Shown here: positions 16,737 to 25,959 of the stretch, piece after piece | How positions within the stretch are numbered: the stretch's first letter is position 1 | How the letters are laid out: the number at the start of each line of letters is the position of its first letter | Origin: Butyrivibrio proteoclasticus P6B7 | Lineage (GTDB): Bacteria; Bacillota; Clostridia; Lachnospirales; Lachnospiraceae | Length of the DNA: 64,000 nt | Reading direction: 5' to 3' | Assembly (NCBI RefSeq): GCF_000622085.1 | Contig: NZ_JHWL01000022.1 | Location: 1-64,000 of the forward strand | The notes under the pieces: generated by a model | Told to the model about the DNA's origin: nothing | Databases searched by the model: none | The model's input: only the letters and a program-made list of their open reading frames with translations | Made by a program: the position numbers and the translations under genes

Positions 16737-18307
16737 TGAATTCTTCCTCCGTCTTCAATGATGGTAGCTATATAATCTATCATTGGTTTGGTGTACTCGA
16801 AGGCTGCAAATTTCCAGACATTGCCGTTGATTTCGCCTAAATCGTAAGGATTACGAAGGGCGAAGACGGCTATTTTTTTGCCTTTTTGTGCCAGCTTGCT
16901 GACCAGATCCAGCTGGCCCCTGTATACATGGGCATTGTAGGTTCCAATTATGATAAAAGAGCTATCTTCTGAAGCCTTCAGCACTTCTTCTATTTCAGTA
17001 GCATCCGGATTATTGCTGATAGGGCATGCTTTTCCGCCTAGTCTGCCACTTAAAATCTCGCAGAAGGAACCGTGTTCCTCATCCTTTACATTTCCAACGA
17101 GACTGACGTTAAAGGGATAAGGGCTGATAAAAAGAGGTTTGTCGCCTGTTTCCAGTGGGTAATCAGCCTGGGATACGAGTTTCACGGTTTGATGTCTTAT
17201 ATCTTCTATTCTACACTTCAAATCATCAATTTGATCTGTTGCTAATTCGATGCTACTCTGTGCTTGGTTCTCATCGTTGTTATGAGCATTGTTGGATTCT
17301 AGGTTCTCTTTCATAAGATACTTTTCTTTATAACTAAGCACCCTTTTAGCACTAGTCTCCATCTCCTTAAGTTCTATCTCCCCAGCTTCTACAGCCTCTT
17401 TTACCATGGCAACTACCTTAGGCACGAAGGAAGGAGTATGGGAAATCATGGCAATATCAGCGCCAGCCTTAAAGGCCGCCACTGCGCCATTTTCAGTGCC
17501 GTAGAATTTCTGAATTGCCTGCATTTCAAGACAGTCAGTTAAGATCATGCCCTCAAATCCCAGCTTTTCTCTGAGGATTCCAGTAAGAATTGTTCTGGAC
17601 ATGGTGGCTGGAACGTTGTTCTTTTCTACCTTTGGAAACAGAATGTGAGCAGACATAACAGCTGGTATTTTATTATTAACCCCATTAGCGAAAGGAATAA
17701 GCTCCATTTTCTCAAGTTCATCCAGGGTTTTGTCCACCATAGGCAAGGTCAGATGAGAATCCTGTGAAACATCCCCATGGCCAGGGAAGTGCTTTCCGCA
17801 GGACACAACACCAGCTTCTTCAAGACCCGTAGCCATTTCCATGGAAAAAGTGCTGACAGCCTCAGGGGTTTCACCGTAGCTTCTGCATCCAATCACAGGA
17901 TTTGCTGGATTAGAATTGATGTCCATAACAGGAGCAAGATTAAAGTTACAACCAAGGCTACGGAGCTGAAGTCCGGTGTAATAGCCGCAGACGTGTGCAT
18001 TCTCTGGATCCTTAGTGCCGGCAATCGCCATGGCACCTGGAATATTCACCATGCTGACAGGAAGTCTTGATATCATGCCACCTTCCTGATCAATCATGAT
18101 AAAGGCAGGAACCCCGGTCTCTTTAGTGACCAGGTCCTGAATTTCACTGCATAGCTCTTTTATCTGGGCTTCGTCCTTAAGGTTCTCCCTAAAGAGAATC
18201 ACGTTTCCAACTTTATATTGTTTGACGATTGTCCTGAATTCCTCTGGAATTGTGAAGCCCTGAAAGCCCACAACCAGCTTCTGGCCGATAATCTCATCAA
18301 GTGTCAT
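16733..18307 (-). CDS. nagZ: NagZ-type beta-N-acetylglucosaminidase (GH3)
   Basis: Cleaves terminal GlcNAc from muropeptides or GlcNAc-MurNAc units. Seen: MIDQEGGMISRL, the family signature GKHFPGHGDVSQDSHL (Asp and His of the mobile catalytic loop) and ILTDCLEMQAI with the nucleophile Asp. 524 residues: a catalytic barrel (about 1-330) plus a second alpha/beta domain, as in Gram-positive NagZ rather than the one-domain proteobacterial form. There is no signal peptide, which predicts cytoplasmic action on imported sugars, unlike secreted B. subtilis NagZ. Two bases separate it from the kinase gene upstream. Confidence 0.92.
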   Translation of the reverse strand: MTLDEIIGQKLVVGFQGFTIPEEFRTIVKQYKVGNVILFRENLKDEAQIKELCSEIQDLVTKETGVPAFIMIDQEGGMISRLPVSMVNIPGAMAIAGTKDPENAHVCGYYTGLQLRSLGCNFNLAPVMDINSNPANPVIGCRSYGETPEAVSTFSMEMATGLEEAGVVSCGKHFPGHGDVSQDSHLTLPMVDKTLDELEKMELIPFANGVNNKIPAVMSAHILFPKVEKNNVPATMSRTILTGILREKLGFEGMILTDCLEMQAIQKFYGTENGAVAAFKAGADIAMISHTPSFVPKVVAMVKEAVEAGEIELKEMETSAKRVLSYKEKYLMKENLESNNAHNNDENQAQSSIELATDQIDDLKCRIEDIRHQTVKLVSQADYPLETGDKPLFISPYPFNVSLVGNVKDEEHGSFCEILSGRLGGKACPISNNPDATEIEEVLKASEDSSFIIIGTYNAHVYRGQLDLVSKLAQKGKKIAVFALRNPYDLGEINGNVWKFAAFEYTKPMIDYIATIIEDGGRIQ

Positions 18308-18309
18308 GG

Positions 18310-19200
18310 TTATCCTCTTTTCATAGCAAGGCGTAAAGCCCCTACTGAAGCATCTTTATCTGGAAGAAATGTGGAACCTCCAAGATTCTTAGATAGTAGC
18401 CCACGGATATATTCATTATTCTGAAGTACGCTTCCCCAAAGAGCTACAGGGGCATCACCAAGGTTTAGCCTCGTCTTTACTGCCTTAACCAGTGCCGATA
18501 GCTCTTTTGCCACGTTCTCAGCGATGCTGATTGAGCAGGCATCGTCCTTTTCAAGAGCATCAGACAAAACCTGCGCCAGCGCTGCGATTTTGCCCTTGCT
18601 GGTGTCTTCGGCGTAGACAAAGCCTACCAGCTCTCCAACGTCAGATATTCCGAGCTTCTCAAATACAAGGTCCTTAAGGCATGTGCCCTCGCCGCGTCCG
18701 TCCTCGGCCTGCACAATCGCAGACATGATCTGAACAGCAATGTCGTATGCACTTCCCTTATCGTCGATAAGATGCCCGTAGCCACCGGATCTTGCAGACA
18801 ATCCGCCACGAGTCCTTCCGTAGCACATGCTTCCGGTTCCGGATATTAAAAGAACTCCCTCGCCCTCCGGAAAGGCAGTGGCAAAGGCAGTTTCGTAGTC
18901 ACCATATATTCCAAAGTCTGTGAAGCCGCGCTCCGACAGGAACGCAGAGATTTCGCCCTTAAGCTTAGCGTTGGTAATTCCGGCAGCGCCGATAGCAAGC
19001 CCTGCACAGTCAGAAACAGGCCCCGCAACGCTGATGCACTCATCAATCACCGCCCCAAGATTCTCTTTAAGGCCTTCAATAGACAGACCATTCCCATTTA
19101 GTGCACCGCCGGCGCCAGTATGAAACACCACTCCATCGTCGCCAGCTATGGAGAAACGGCTTCCCGTGCCGCCTCCGTCAATTCCAACGTAATACCCCAT
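18310..19200 (-). CDS. murK: BadF/BadG-family N-acetylhexosamine kinase (MurK-like)
   Basis: 296-residue ASKHA-fold kinase. Seen: GIDGGGTGSRF (phosphate-1 loop), a LISGTGSMCYG phosphate-2 region and a GGYGHLIDDKGSAYDI segment. Clostridial MurK of this family phosphorylates MurNAc and GlcNAc at O6; in this operon that would feed MurQ with MurNAc-6-phosphate. The exact sugar cannot be read from sequence. Start put at the ATG at 19200 because GGAG lies about 8 nt upstream; a GTG at 19209 overlaps that site. Confidence 0.85.
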   Translation of the reverse strand: MGYYVGIDGGGTGSRFSIAGDDGVVFHTGAGGALNGNGLSIEGLKENLGAVIDECISVAGPVSDCAGLAIGAAGITNAKLKGEISAFLSERGFTDFGIYGDYETAFATAFPEGEGVLLISGTGSMCYGRTRGGLSARSGGYGHLIDDKGSAYDIAVQIMSAIVQAEDGRGEGTCLKDLVFEKLGISDVGELVGFVYAEDTSKGKIAALAQVLSDALEKDDACSISIAENVAKELSALVKAVKTRLNLGDAPVALWGSVLQNNEYIRGLLSKNLGGSTFLPDKDASVGALRLAMKRG

Positions 19201-19214
19201 TTTGCTCACTCCAT

Positions 19215-20354
19215 TTATTTATATAAATGAAACTCTTCTTTTCTTCTAATAAAAGTATCATTTTCTTTTCGTATTTTTTCAAGTGTTTCCGAAGCGCTAA
19301 AGCCCATGTGTAGCTTCATGCCGCTAAGCATCTGGATGAAAGGCTTATCCCTACCTGCAACTGGAGGCAGGAACAGGAATTCCTCGTACCTGGTATTAAG
19401 CATCTCAAGAAGCGTAAGCCCCATCTCGAAAGGCCGCGCCACAGCTGGATCATTGATGTGAATGTGTAGTCCCCCGCACTGCTTTCCCTGATGCTTGGAA
19501 GTATAGGGCACGAAATAATAAGGCGTAGCGCTGATTCCAGCAAAGCCCTTTTGATTGAAGGCCTCAGCAAGCTCCTCCGGGTCATGGATATAGGGCGCGC
19601 CAATGACCTGGAACGGATTGGCAGTTCCTCTGCCCTCCGACATGTTAGTGCCCTCCAACAGGCAGGTTCCCACGTACACCAGCGCAGTCTCCAGATTAGG
19701 AATATTAGGACTTGGCATAACCCAGTTAAGCCCTGTCCTGTCAAAAGAGCTATCTCTCTCCCATACAGCACATGGAACCACCTTAACATCAGCACCAAGG
19801 CCCATTTCCTTATTAACCATAAGAGCGAATTCCCCGGGAGTCAGACCATATCTGACTGGCAGAGAATAGCACCCAACAAAGCTATATTCAGAAGGATCAA
19901 GAACATTTCCCTCAGTGATCACGCCTCCTAAGGGATCTGGCCTATCCAGCACCACCACACGCTTTCCGTGGCTTGCGCAATCCTCAATCACGTTTTTAAG
20001 AGAAGAAATGAAGGTATAGTAACGACTTCCCACGTCCTGAATGTCATAGACGATGATGTCGAACAGATCAAGCATCTCCTCTGTCATTCTGCGACGCTGA
20101 CCTTCGTAAAGACTGTAAACAGGAAGTCCCGACTTCTTATCCACGGTCTTAGCAACATTTCCAGCGTCCTCAATGTCGCCACGAATTCCGTGCTCCGGAC
20201 CAAACAGAACCTGCAGGTCGCATAGCTCTTTTAACGCATCGATGGTACTGCGGCCGTTTACGAGTCTTCCTGTGGGTGTAGTGATAAGGCCAACTCTCCC
20301 GCCTTCAAAGTATTCTCTGTATTCTTCTAAACGATCAGCACCGCATAAAACCAT
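19215..20354 (-). CDS. namZ: Exo-beta-N-acetylmuramidase NamZ (GH171, formerly DUF1343)
   Basis: 379 residues. Seen: RVGLITTPTGR, the GPEHGIRGD motif, YDIQDVGSRYYTF, VVVLDRPDPLGG and SEGRGTANPFQVIGAP, all hallmarks of the DUF1343 family whose B. subtilis member releases MurNAc from the non-reducing end of peptidoglycan fragments. It has no signal peptide, so like NagZ it should act in the cytoplasm. Start at the ATG at 20354, for which GAGG is correctly spaced; the ATG at 20369 has none. Confidence 0.92.
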   Translation of the reverse strand: MVLCGADRLEEYREYFEGGRVGLITTPTGRLVNGRSTIDALKELCDLQVLFGPEHGIRGDIEDAGNVAKTVDKKSGLPVYSLYEGQRRRMTEEMLDLFDIIVYDIQDVGSRYYTFISSLKNVIEDCASHGKRVVVLDRPDPLGGVITEGNVLDPSEYSFVGCYSLPVRYGLTPGEFALMVNKEMGLGADVKVVPCAVWERDSSFDRTGLNWVMPSPNIPNLETALVYVGTCLLEGTNMSEGRGTANPFQVIGAPYIHDPEELAEAFNQKGFAGISATPYYFVPYTSKHQGKQCGGLHIHINDPAVARPFEMGLTLLEMLNTRYEEFLFLPPVAGRDKPFIQMLSGMKLHMGFSASETLEKIRKENDTFIRRKEEFHLYK

Positions 20355-20432
20355 AGCTTTGTACCTCATTAAAACGCATAAATTAGTGCAAATAATTCCA
20401 AAATTTGAGCATCCATCCGCTCTATACCAAAA

Positions 20433-21593
20433 CTAATATGAAACCCGTCCCATAACCACCGGATGCTCAGCCCCAGTCACAGATGGAACGTTGTTGCACT
20501 GCCCCTTTAGAGCCTCTCCAGCCAGAATCGCCATGGCTACCGCCTCCTTGGCATCAGGATTTATGCCAGCCTCTGTCGCTGTCATAACCTGACACTCTGG
20601 TAAAAGAGCTTTCAAATGCCCCATAATTGCTTCGTTGTGAGATCCGCCTCCGCTTACAATGAGCTTACCAGGCATGCAGGGAGCGAAATCCTCTATGCCC
20701 TGCTTAACGCACTCTGCTGTAAACCTAGTGACAGTGGCAATTGCGTCCACTTCATCTATATTGTTGTCATTACAAAAAGCATATATCTCTTTTAGATAAT
20801 CCCAGTTGTAGTGCTCTCTTCCCGTGGATTTGGGAGGTCTTTTCTCAAGATATTCATCTCTTCCTATTATGAAGCGAAGAAGGGCTTCGTTACAAGTTCC
20901 AGACAGTGCAATCTTGCCGCCTCTGTCGTAGGGGAACTTGGCTTGGGTGTAAAAGCTTATCATCTTGTCGATAAGGACATTTCCAGGTCCTACGTCAAAA
21001 GCCAGCACGTCCTCAAGCCTACAACCAGCCGGTAATATAGTGATATTGGCAATTCCGCCAATATTAAGAAGAGCCACAGCCTCATTCCCGCGATACAACA
21101 GGAACTCGGTGTATGGCACAATAGGCGCTCCCTGCCCACCTGCAGCCATGTCCCTTAAGCGGAAATCACTGACTACTGGGCACGAAAACGCCTCATTTAT
21201 GAAACTGGGATCTCCAAGCTGAAGAGATCCCCTTACATTTTCACCTAAATATTCGATAACCTCGGGCTGATGCCAGAGAGTCTGTCCGTGGCAGCCAACG
21301 AAGTCTATGTTAGAAGGCTTAACTTTGGCCTTTTTGCACAGATCAAGGCAAGCCTTAGCATAGAGCTTTCCTAAAAGTTCCTGCATCAGGCATAGCTCTT
21401 TTACCCCGGCGTTATCGCCCTTGGCAAGCTCTAGGAGACGAGATCTGACCTCAGGCGCATAGGGATAGGTCTCGAAGGCCACTAGTTCCGCCTTAACACA
21501 CTCGGCCCCCATATCCACCAGCGCCACATCAATTCCATCCATGGAGGTTCCGCTCATTATGCCGATTGCAAGCTTTTTATTCTGAAAGAGCAT
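20433..21593 (-). CDS. anmK: Anhydro-N-acetylmuramic acid kinase AnmK
   Basis: 386 residues. Converts 1,6-anhydro-MurNAc to MurNAc-6-phosphate, the route for products of lytic transglycosylases. Seen: GIMSGTSMDGIDVALVD at the N-terminus, VGCHGQTLWHQP, GGIANIT and FDVGPGNVLID, with an SGGGSHN nucleotide-site motif near residue 320. It overlaps the end of murQ by 17 nt with a GGAGG site inside murQ, so the two are coupled. Confidence 0.95.
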   Translation of the reverse strand: MLFQNKKLAIGIMSGTSMDGIDVALVDMGAECVKAELVAFETYPYAPEVRSRLLELAKGDNAGVKELCLMQELLGKLYAKACLDLCKKAKVKPSNIDFVGCHGQTLWHQPEVIEYLGENVRGSLQLGDPSFINEAFSCPVVSDFRLRDMAAGGQGAPIVPYTEFLLYRGNEAVALLNIGGIANITILPAGCRLEDVLAFDVGPGNVLIDKMISFYTQAKFPYDRGGKIALSGTCNEALLRFIIGRDEYLEKRPPKSTGREHYNWDYLKEIYAFCNDNNIDEVDAIATVTRFTAECVKQGIEDFAPCMPGKLIVSGGGSHNEAIMGHLKALLPECQVMTATEAGINPDAKEAVAMAILAGEALKGQCNNVPSVTGAEHPVVMGRVSY

Positions 21594-22470
21594 CAGCTAT
21601 CATCCCTCCTGATTTAGCCAGCATAGACTGAGCTTCTTCTGCATCTACGCCCTTCTTAATCATAACAATTGCTACCTTTGGTCTGTAATCGCACTTCTTA
21701 AGTGTGGCCACAGCTTCATCTCTTGATACGCCCGTAGTTCTTTCTACAATGGTTTCGCATCTGCTGACAAGTTTTTCATTGGAAGCCTTAACGTCCACCA
21801 TGAGATTTCCATAGACTTTGCCCAGCCTGATCATGGTGCCTGTGGAGATCATGTTAAGGATCATCTTCTCCGCAGTTCCGCTCTTAAGCCTTGTGGAGCC
21901 TGTAATTACCTCTGGACCTGGCTCAGGCGCGATCTTGATATCCGCCAGCTCGTCAATCTCAGAACCAGGGCAGCATGTGAGGCCTACCACCTTACAGCCT
22001 ATGCTCCTTGCGTACTTCATAGCCCCGATGACATATGGGGTTCTTCCGGAAGCAGCGATACCAACTACCAGGTCTCTGTCAGATAGATTGGTATCCTTTA
22101 GGTCTTTTGCTCCAAGTTCAAAGGAATCCTCGGCACCCTCTACCGCCTGGAAAATGGCAGTGTTTCCACCGGCGATAAGCCCAAGAACCATGGACGGATC
22201 TGTTGAAAAGGTAGGAGGACACTCAACAGCGTCCAGAATGCCCAGTCTTCCTGAGGTTCCACAGCCAATATAGATGAGCCTTCCGCCCACCTTAAGCCTT
22301 TCTGCGGCAGCGTCGATGGCCTCAGCCACCTGTGGCAGGACCTTCTCCACCGCCAGGGCTACTAATTTATCTTCACTATTTATAAGCTTCACCATTTCCA
22401 GTGTGTCCAGCTTATCTATATGTAATGTTCTTTCGTTTCTTTGCTCTGTTGCTATATTTGAAAGTTCCAT
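21577..22470 (-). CDS. murQ: N-acetylmuramic acid 6-phosphate etherase MurQ
   Basis: Removes D-lactate from MurNAc-6-phosphate to give GlcNAc-6-phosphate. 297 residues with a SIS domain: YIGCGTSGRLGILDAVECPPTFST is the family signature, followed by GIAASGRTPYV and a MVDVKASNEKL segment. Preceded by GGAGCGG. It is the node where the MurK and AnmK branches of this operon meet. No nagA/nagB genes for the next steps are in the window. Confidence 0.96.
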   Translation of the reverse strand: MELSNIATEQRNERTLHIDKLDTLEMVKLINSEDKLVALAVEKVLPQVAEAIDAAAERLKVGGRLIYIGCGTSGRLGILDAVECPPTFSTDPSMVLGLIAGGNTAIFQAVEGAEDSFELGAKDLKDTNLSDRDLVVGIAASGRTPYVIGAMKYARSIGCKVVGLTCCPGSEIDELADIKIAPEPGPEVITGSTRLKSGTAEKMILNMISTGTMIRLGKVYGNLMVDVKASNEKLVSRCETIVERTTGVSRDEAVATLKKCDYRPKVAIVMIKKGVDAEEAQSMLAKSGGMIADALSE

Positions 22471-22489
22471 GTATATCCGCTCCTTAGTG

Positions 22490-23356
22490 TCAGCCTTTTA
22501 CAGCACCTACAGTTACACCTTCCAAAAAGTACTTCTGCAATGAGAAGAATAGAATAAACATAGGTATTACTGAAATACATGCACCCGCCATCATAGGTGA
22601 CAGCAGGGATCCGTTAGCAAACTTAAAGGTCTTAAGTCCCACCTGAATCGTGTACATCTCCTCCTTGGAGGTAACCAGGAATGGCCAAAAGAAGGTGTTC
22701 CAGGAGTTCAGGAACGTGTTGATGGCCATAACTGAGAGGATTGTCTTGGACAGCGGCAGGATGATCTTTCTGAAGATCATAAGCTGGCTACAGCCCTCAA
22801 TCTTGGCGCTTTCAATAAGCGCTGTGGGAATTCCGGTAAAGAATTGTTTAGCCATGAAAATGTTGTAAGCGGTGCACATTCCCGGAAGAATCAGCGCAGG
22901 ATAAGTGTTGGTCATGCGGAAATTCTTAACGATGAGGATGTACAGCGGAACCTGAGTTACCTGATAAGGAATCATCATGGATAGGAGGATCACGAAAAAG
23001 AGAATGCTCCTGCCCCTGAAGTTGATCTTGGCGAAGGCGTAACCAGCCATGCCAGCAAATATCACATTTCCCAGGACGGTAATCGCCGCAACGATGATAC
23101 TGTTCAATATCCACTTAAGTGAATAGTCACTGAAATTGATGAAAGCCTTGTAGGAATCAAAGGACCAGCGCCCCGGAAAAATGTTGTAGGACGTGGAGGC
23201 CGATTCCACCGCAGGTCCAAAGGACCATGCAAACATGTAAACTATAGGAAACAGCGATACAGCTGCAAAAAATATGAGAAATACTGCGATCAGCAGGTTC
23301 CTTAAGTGATAGATCTTTCTATTATGTAAGTGTTGAGAATAAAGTCCCGTAGCCAT
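22490..23356 (-). CDS. ABC sugar transporter permease (MalG/carbohydrate type)
   Basis: 288 residues with about six membrane segments. The EAA loop appears as ALIESAKIEGCSQLMIFRKI near residue 190, which docks to the ATPase subunit. It pairs with the permease at 23377. No ATPase gene is in this operon, so a shared MsmK/UgpC-type ATPase from elsewhere is likely, as is common in Firmicutes. Substrate predicted as muro-sugars from context. Confidence 0.88.
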   Translation of the reverse strand: MATGLYSQHLHNRKIYHLRNLLIAVFLIFFAAVSLFPIVYMFAWSFGPAVESASTSYNIFPGRWSFDSYKAFINFSDYSLKWILNSIIVAAITVLGNVIFAGMAGYAFAKINFRGRSILFFVILLSMMIPYQVTQVPLYILIVKNFRMTNTYPALILPGMCTAYNIFMAKQFFTGIPTALIESAKIEGCSQLMIFRKIILPLSKTILSVMAINTFLNSWNTFFWPFLVTSKEEMYTIQVGLKTFKFANGSLLSPMMAGACISVIPMFILFFSLQKYFLEGVTVGAVKG

Positions 23357-23376
23357 ATTTGTCTTCCCCTAACTAA

Positions 23377-24291
23377 TTAGTACTCGATGTCCTCTCCCAT
23401 AAGCTTGAACTGCAGCGTCGTAAGGGCTGCAATTACTATGGCCAGCAATATTGCCTGTGCACACGCCAGACCATATTTTCCGTAGGTAAACGCATTGTTG
23501 AATATCAAAAGACCTATCATAGTTGTGTTATTGTCTGGTCCGCCACCAGTCATCATGTATGCGTTCATGAATACCTGGAAGGAACCAATAACACCTGTTA
23601 CCAAAAGAAACAGTGTGGTTGGTCTGCACATTGGAAGCACGATGTACAGGATCTTTTGGAAGAATCTGGCACCGTCCATCTCTGCAGCTTCGTAGTAGGT
23701 ATTGTCGATTCCATGAAGAGCTGCGATGTAGATGATGATGTTAGCACCGTGACTTGATAAAAGAGCCATGATGATAAGGGATAACATGGCTGTCTTACTG
23801 GATGAAAGCCAGTTCTGTGAGCTTGCCCCGAAAAGCGCAAGAACCCTGTTGAAGATTCCATTTGGAGACGCATCGTAGAGCCAGAGCCAAACTACGGAGA
23901 TGGCAACACCTGATGCGATTCCTGGCAGGTAGTAGATGCCTTTAAAGAAGGATTGAATTCTTTTTGTAAAAGGCATGATCATCACCGCTATAGAAAATGA
24001 AAGGATCAGTGATAGCGGAATTACCACAACCGTGTAAACCAGCGTATTCTTAATGGACTTCCAGAATAGGTCATTCTTCATGGCTGTCACATAGTTCTTA
24101 AAGCCCACCCATTCTGAGCCGAAGGGCTTGTATTCCTGGAAGCTGGTTATGATAGCTGAGATAACGGGGTACAGGGTAAAGATTACGAAGATCGCCACCG
24201 CCACTGCGATGAAACCCCATCCGCTTATGTTATCTGCCATATGATATCTTGGTTTTGCTAGTCTTTTATTCTGTCTTTCCTGTGTTTTCAA
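23377..24291 (-). CDS. ABC sugar transporter permease (MalF/carbohydrate type)
   Basis: 304 residues, about six membrane segments, EAA loop YYEAAEMDGARFFQKILYIV near residue 200. A TTG start at 24291 is favoured because AGGAG lies 7 nt upstream; the next in-frame ATG is 17 codons in with no ribosome site. The gene is separated from the solute-binding protein by a GC-rich hairpin that may lower expression of the permeases relative to the binding protein. Confidence 0.88.
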   Translation of the reverse strand: MKTQERQNKRLAKPRYHMADNISGWGFIAVAVAIFVIFTLYPVISAIITSFQEYKPFGSEWVGFKNYVTAMKNDLFWKSIKNTLVYTVVVIPLSLILSFSIAVMIMPFTKRIQSFFKGIYYLPGIASGVAISVVWLWLYDASPNGIFNRVLALFGASSQNWLSSSKTAMLSLIIMALLSSHGANIIIYIAALHGIDNTYYEAAEMDGARFFQKILYIVLPMCRPTTLFLLVTGVIGSFQVFMNAYMMTGGGPDNNTTMIGLLIFNNAFTYGKYGLACAQAILLAIVIAALTTLQFKLMGEDIEY

Positions 24292-24310
24292 GGTAACGCT
24301 CCTTTTAAAT

Positions 24311-24341
24311 AAGCCCCACCGGCTCTGTGCAGGCGGGGCTT
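24311..24341 (-). terminator. Attenuating hairpin between binding protein and permease genes
   Basis: AAGCCCCACC and AGGCGGGGCTT pair into a stem of about 10 bp, followed on the minus strand by ATTTAAAA. A partial terminator here is a common way to make more binding protein than permease. Confidence 0.6.
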
Positions 24342-24357
24342 AGAATACATCTTTTAA

Positions 24358-25812
24358 TTACTTGATCCAACCAGAAGCACAATTCTCTTCGCCGAATAAG
24401 TTGTAAGCTTCTGAGCAGATTGCATCGTAAACATCCTGAGCTGTTGTCTCTCCTGCAAGAAGAGCCTGGAACTTAGGAACGATAGTCTCATCCATCATTG
24501 TCTTAGCATTTGCGCTCTGCTCTGCTGTGATACCTGTTGGAGGAGCAACTACCTTAGAAATTGCATAAGCAACAGCTGCTGCGTTAGCATCTGACTGATC
24601 AAGCTCGAAGCTCTCCTGAGCCTTTCTAGCTGATTCGCAAACGCCTGTAAGATAAACTGCGTTGTCTACTGTAGCAGCTCTTTCGCCTGAGCAAAGGTAA
24701 TCCATAAACAGAAGAACGTTCTTAAGGTGCTCGTCTGTTGTGTTGTTGTTTCTAAGAGCGATCATACCGTCAACTGTACCGAATACAGATGCTGTAGCAT
24801 TGTCCATTGTAGGAACTGGAAGGAATACATATTCCATCTCGATTGTGCCTTCAACAGCTTCTGGGTCGCTAGCCTGCATTTTCTCAATGTTTCTCTTGAT
24901 GTTGTTCTCGAAAAGAGGCATTGCCTTACCTGTGAGCATTGTCTGACCTGTCTGAAGCATTACAAGTCTCTGACCAGCTTCCACAGCGTAGTTAGGCATG
25001 TAACCTGAAGATGTCATTGTCTCAACTGCCTGAAGCAGGGACAGCATGTTGTCTGAAGTGTAAGCGTACTTAAGATCGCTTGTGAAGCTGGATGTGATAC
25101 CAGCAGATACACCAAAGATGTTGATGAAGTCCTGAGTTGTTGCGCCAGCGTTGGCAAATACGAAGCCGTAGCGGTCGTCAACTGTTCCGTTCTTGATAAC
25201 TTCAAGGAACTCGTCGTATGTCCAGCCCTTTGTCTGGATAGACTCTACATCTGCACCTGCAGCCTCGAGCATCTCTTTGTTTCCGCCAAGAGCCTGGATT
25301 GTGATGTAAAGAGGAAGGCCATAAAGTGTGCCCTCAAGAGTCATGTAATCAAGCGCATTCTGGTCGTAATCAGCAAGTCTGTCTGCCTCGATGTACTGTG
25401 AAATATCGATGGCTGTGCCGTTCTCAACGTAGGTTCCGATTGCTGCGTAGCTAACCTCTGCAATATCAGGAGCTTCGCCTGCAAGAGCCATAGTTGTCAG
25501 CTTCTCTGTGTGATCGTCCCAGCTGGTTGCGATTACTTCAATTGTGATATTTGGATAATCCTGATTGAATTCTTTGATCCATCCATCCAAAAGATCTACA
25601 TAGTCACCGGTAATTGGTGGAACCATGATAGTGATGGTATCAGTAACGTCAGATGATGTGGCAGTCTCTTCTGCCTGTGTTTCCCCCGCTGTAGTAGTTG
25701 ATGTCTCACTTCCTGTGTTCTGTGCTGATTCTGGAGCAGAATTGCCGCAGGCAACAACACTTGAAACCATAGCTACAGACAATACGGTTGCTAAAACCTT
25801 CTTAATTTTCAT
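24358..25812 (-). CDS. Extracellular solute-binding lipoprotein of the muro-sugar ABC transporter
   Basis: 484 residues. N-terminal lipoprotein signal with lipobox VVAC around residue 22, a Ser/Thr/Glu-rich linker to about residue 55, then a bacterial family 1 solute-binding fold (TITIMVPPITGDY). It should be anchored to the outside of the membrane and hand sugars to the two permeases. First structural gene after the operon promoter. The sugar (MurNAc, GlcNAc-MurNAc or muropeptide) is inferred from neighbouring catabolic genes. Confidence 0.88.
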   Translation of the reverse strand: MKIKKVLATVLSVAMVSSVVACGNSAPESAQNTGSETSTTTAGETQAEETATSSDVTDTITIMVPPITGDYVDLLDGWIKEFNQDYPNITIEVIATSWDDHTEKLTTMALAGEAPDIAEVSYAAIGTYVENGTAIDISQYIEADRLADYDQNALDYMTLEGTLYGLPLYITIQALGGNKEMLEAAGADVESIQTKGWTYDEFLEVIKNGTVDDRYGFVFANAGATTQDFINIFGVSAGITSSFTSDLKYAYTSDNMLSLLQAVETMTSSGYMPNYAVEAGQRLVMLQTGQTMLTGKAMPLFENNIKRNIEKMQASDPEAVEGTIEMEYVFLPVPTMDNATASVFGTVDGMIALRNNNTTDEHLKNVLLFMDYLCSGERAATVDNAVYLTGVCESARKAQESFELDQSDANAAAVAYAISKVVAPPTGITAEQSANAKTMMDETIVPKFQALLAGETTAQDVYDAICSEAYNLFGEENCASGWIK

Positions 25813-25870
25813 ACCTTCCCTCCTTAAATAGGTAATGCATTTGTAATAGAAACCGAATAACTATAATTAA

Positions 25871-25929
25871 ATGTTAGTCTTTTGAAAACAGATTTTCAAT
25901 GTGTGTACACAATTATGAAACAGTGTTTC
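25871..25929 (-). promoter_or_regulatory. Promoter and candidate operators of the muro-sugar operon
   Basis: On the minus strand TTGAAA (25894-25899), 17 nt, TAACAT (25871-25876). The -35 and spacer are covered by an inverted repeat TTGAAAA-CAGA-TTTTCAA (25882-25899). A second palindrome GAAACA-G-TGTTTC lies at 25917-25929. Both are candidate sites for the RpiR-type regulator encoded next; which one is used is unknown. Confidence 0.5.
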
Positions 25930-25959
25930 TTGTTTTGCTACTTTTAAGATGATTTTTGG

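Noticed and set aside
20133..20145. A single DnaA-box-like word (TTATCCACG)
   Set aside because: A lone near match inside namZ, with no cluster or AT-rich unwinding element, does not make an origin.
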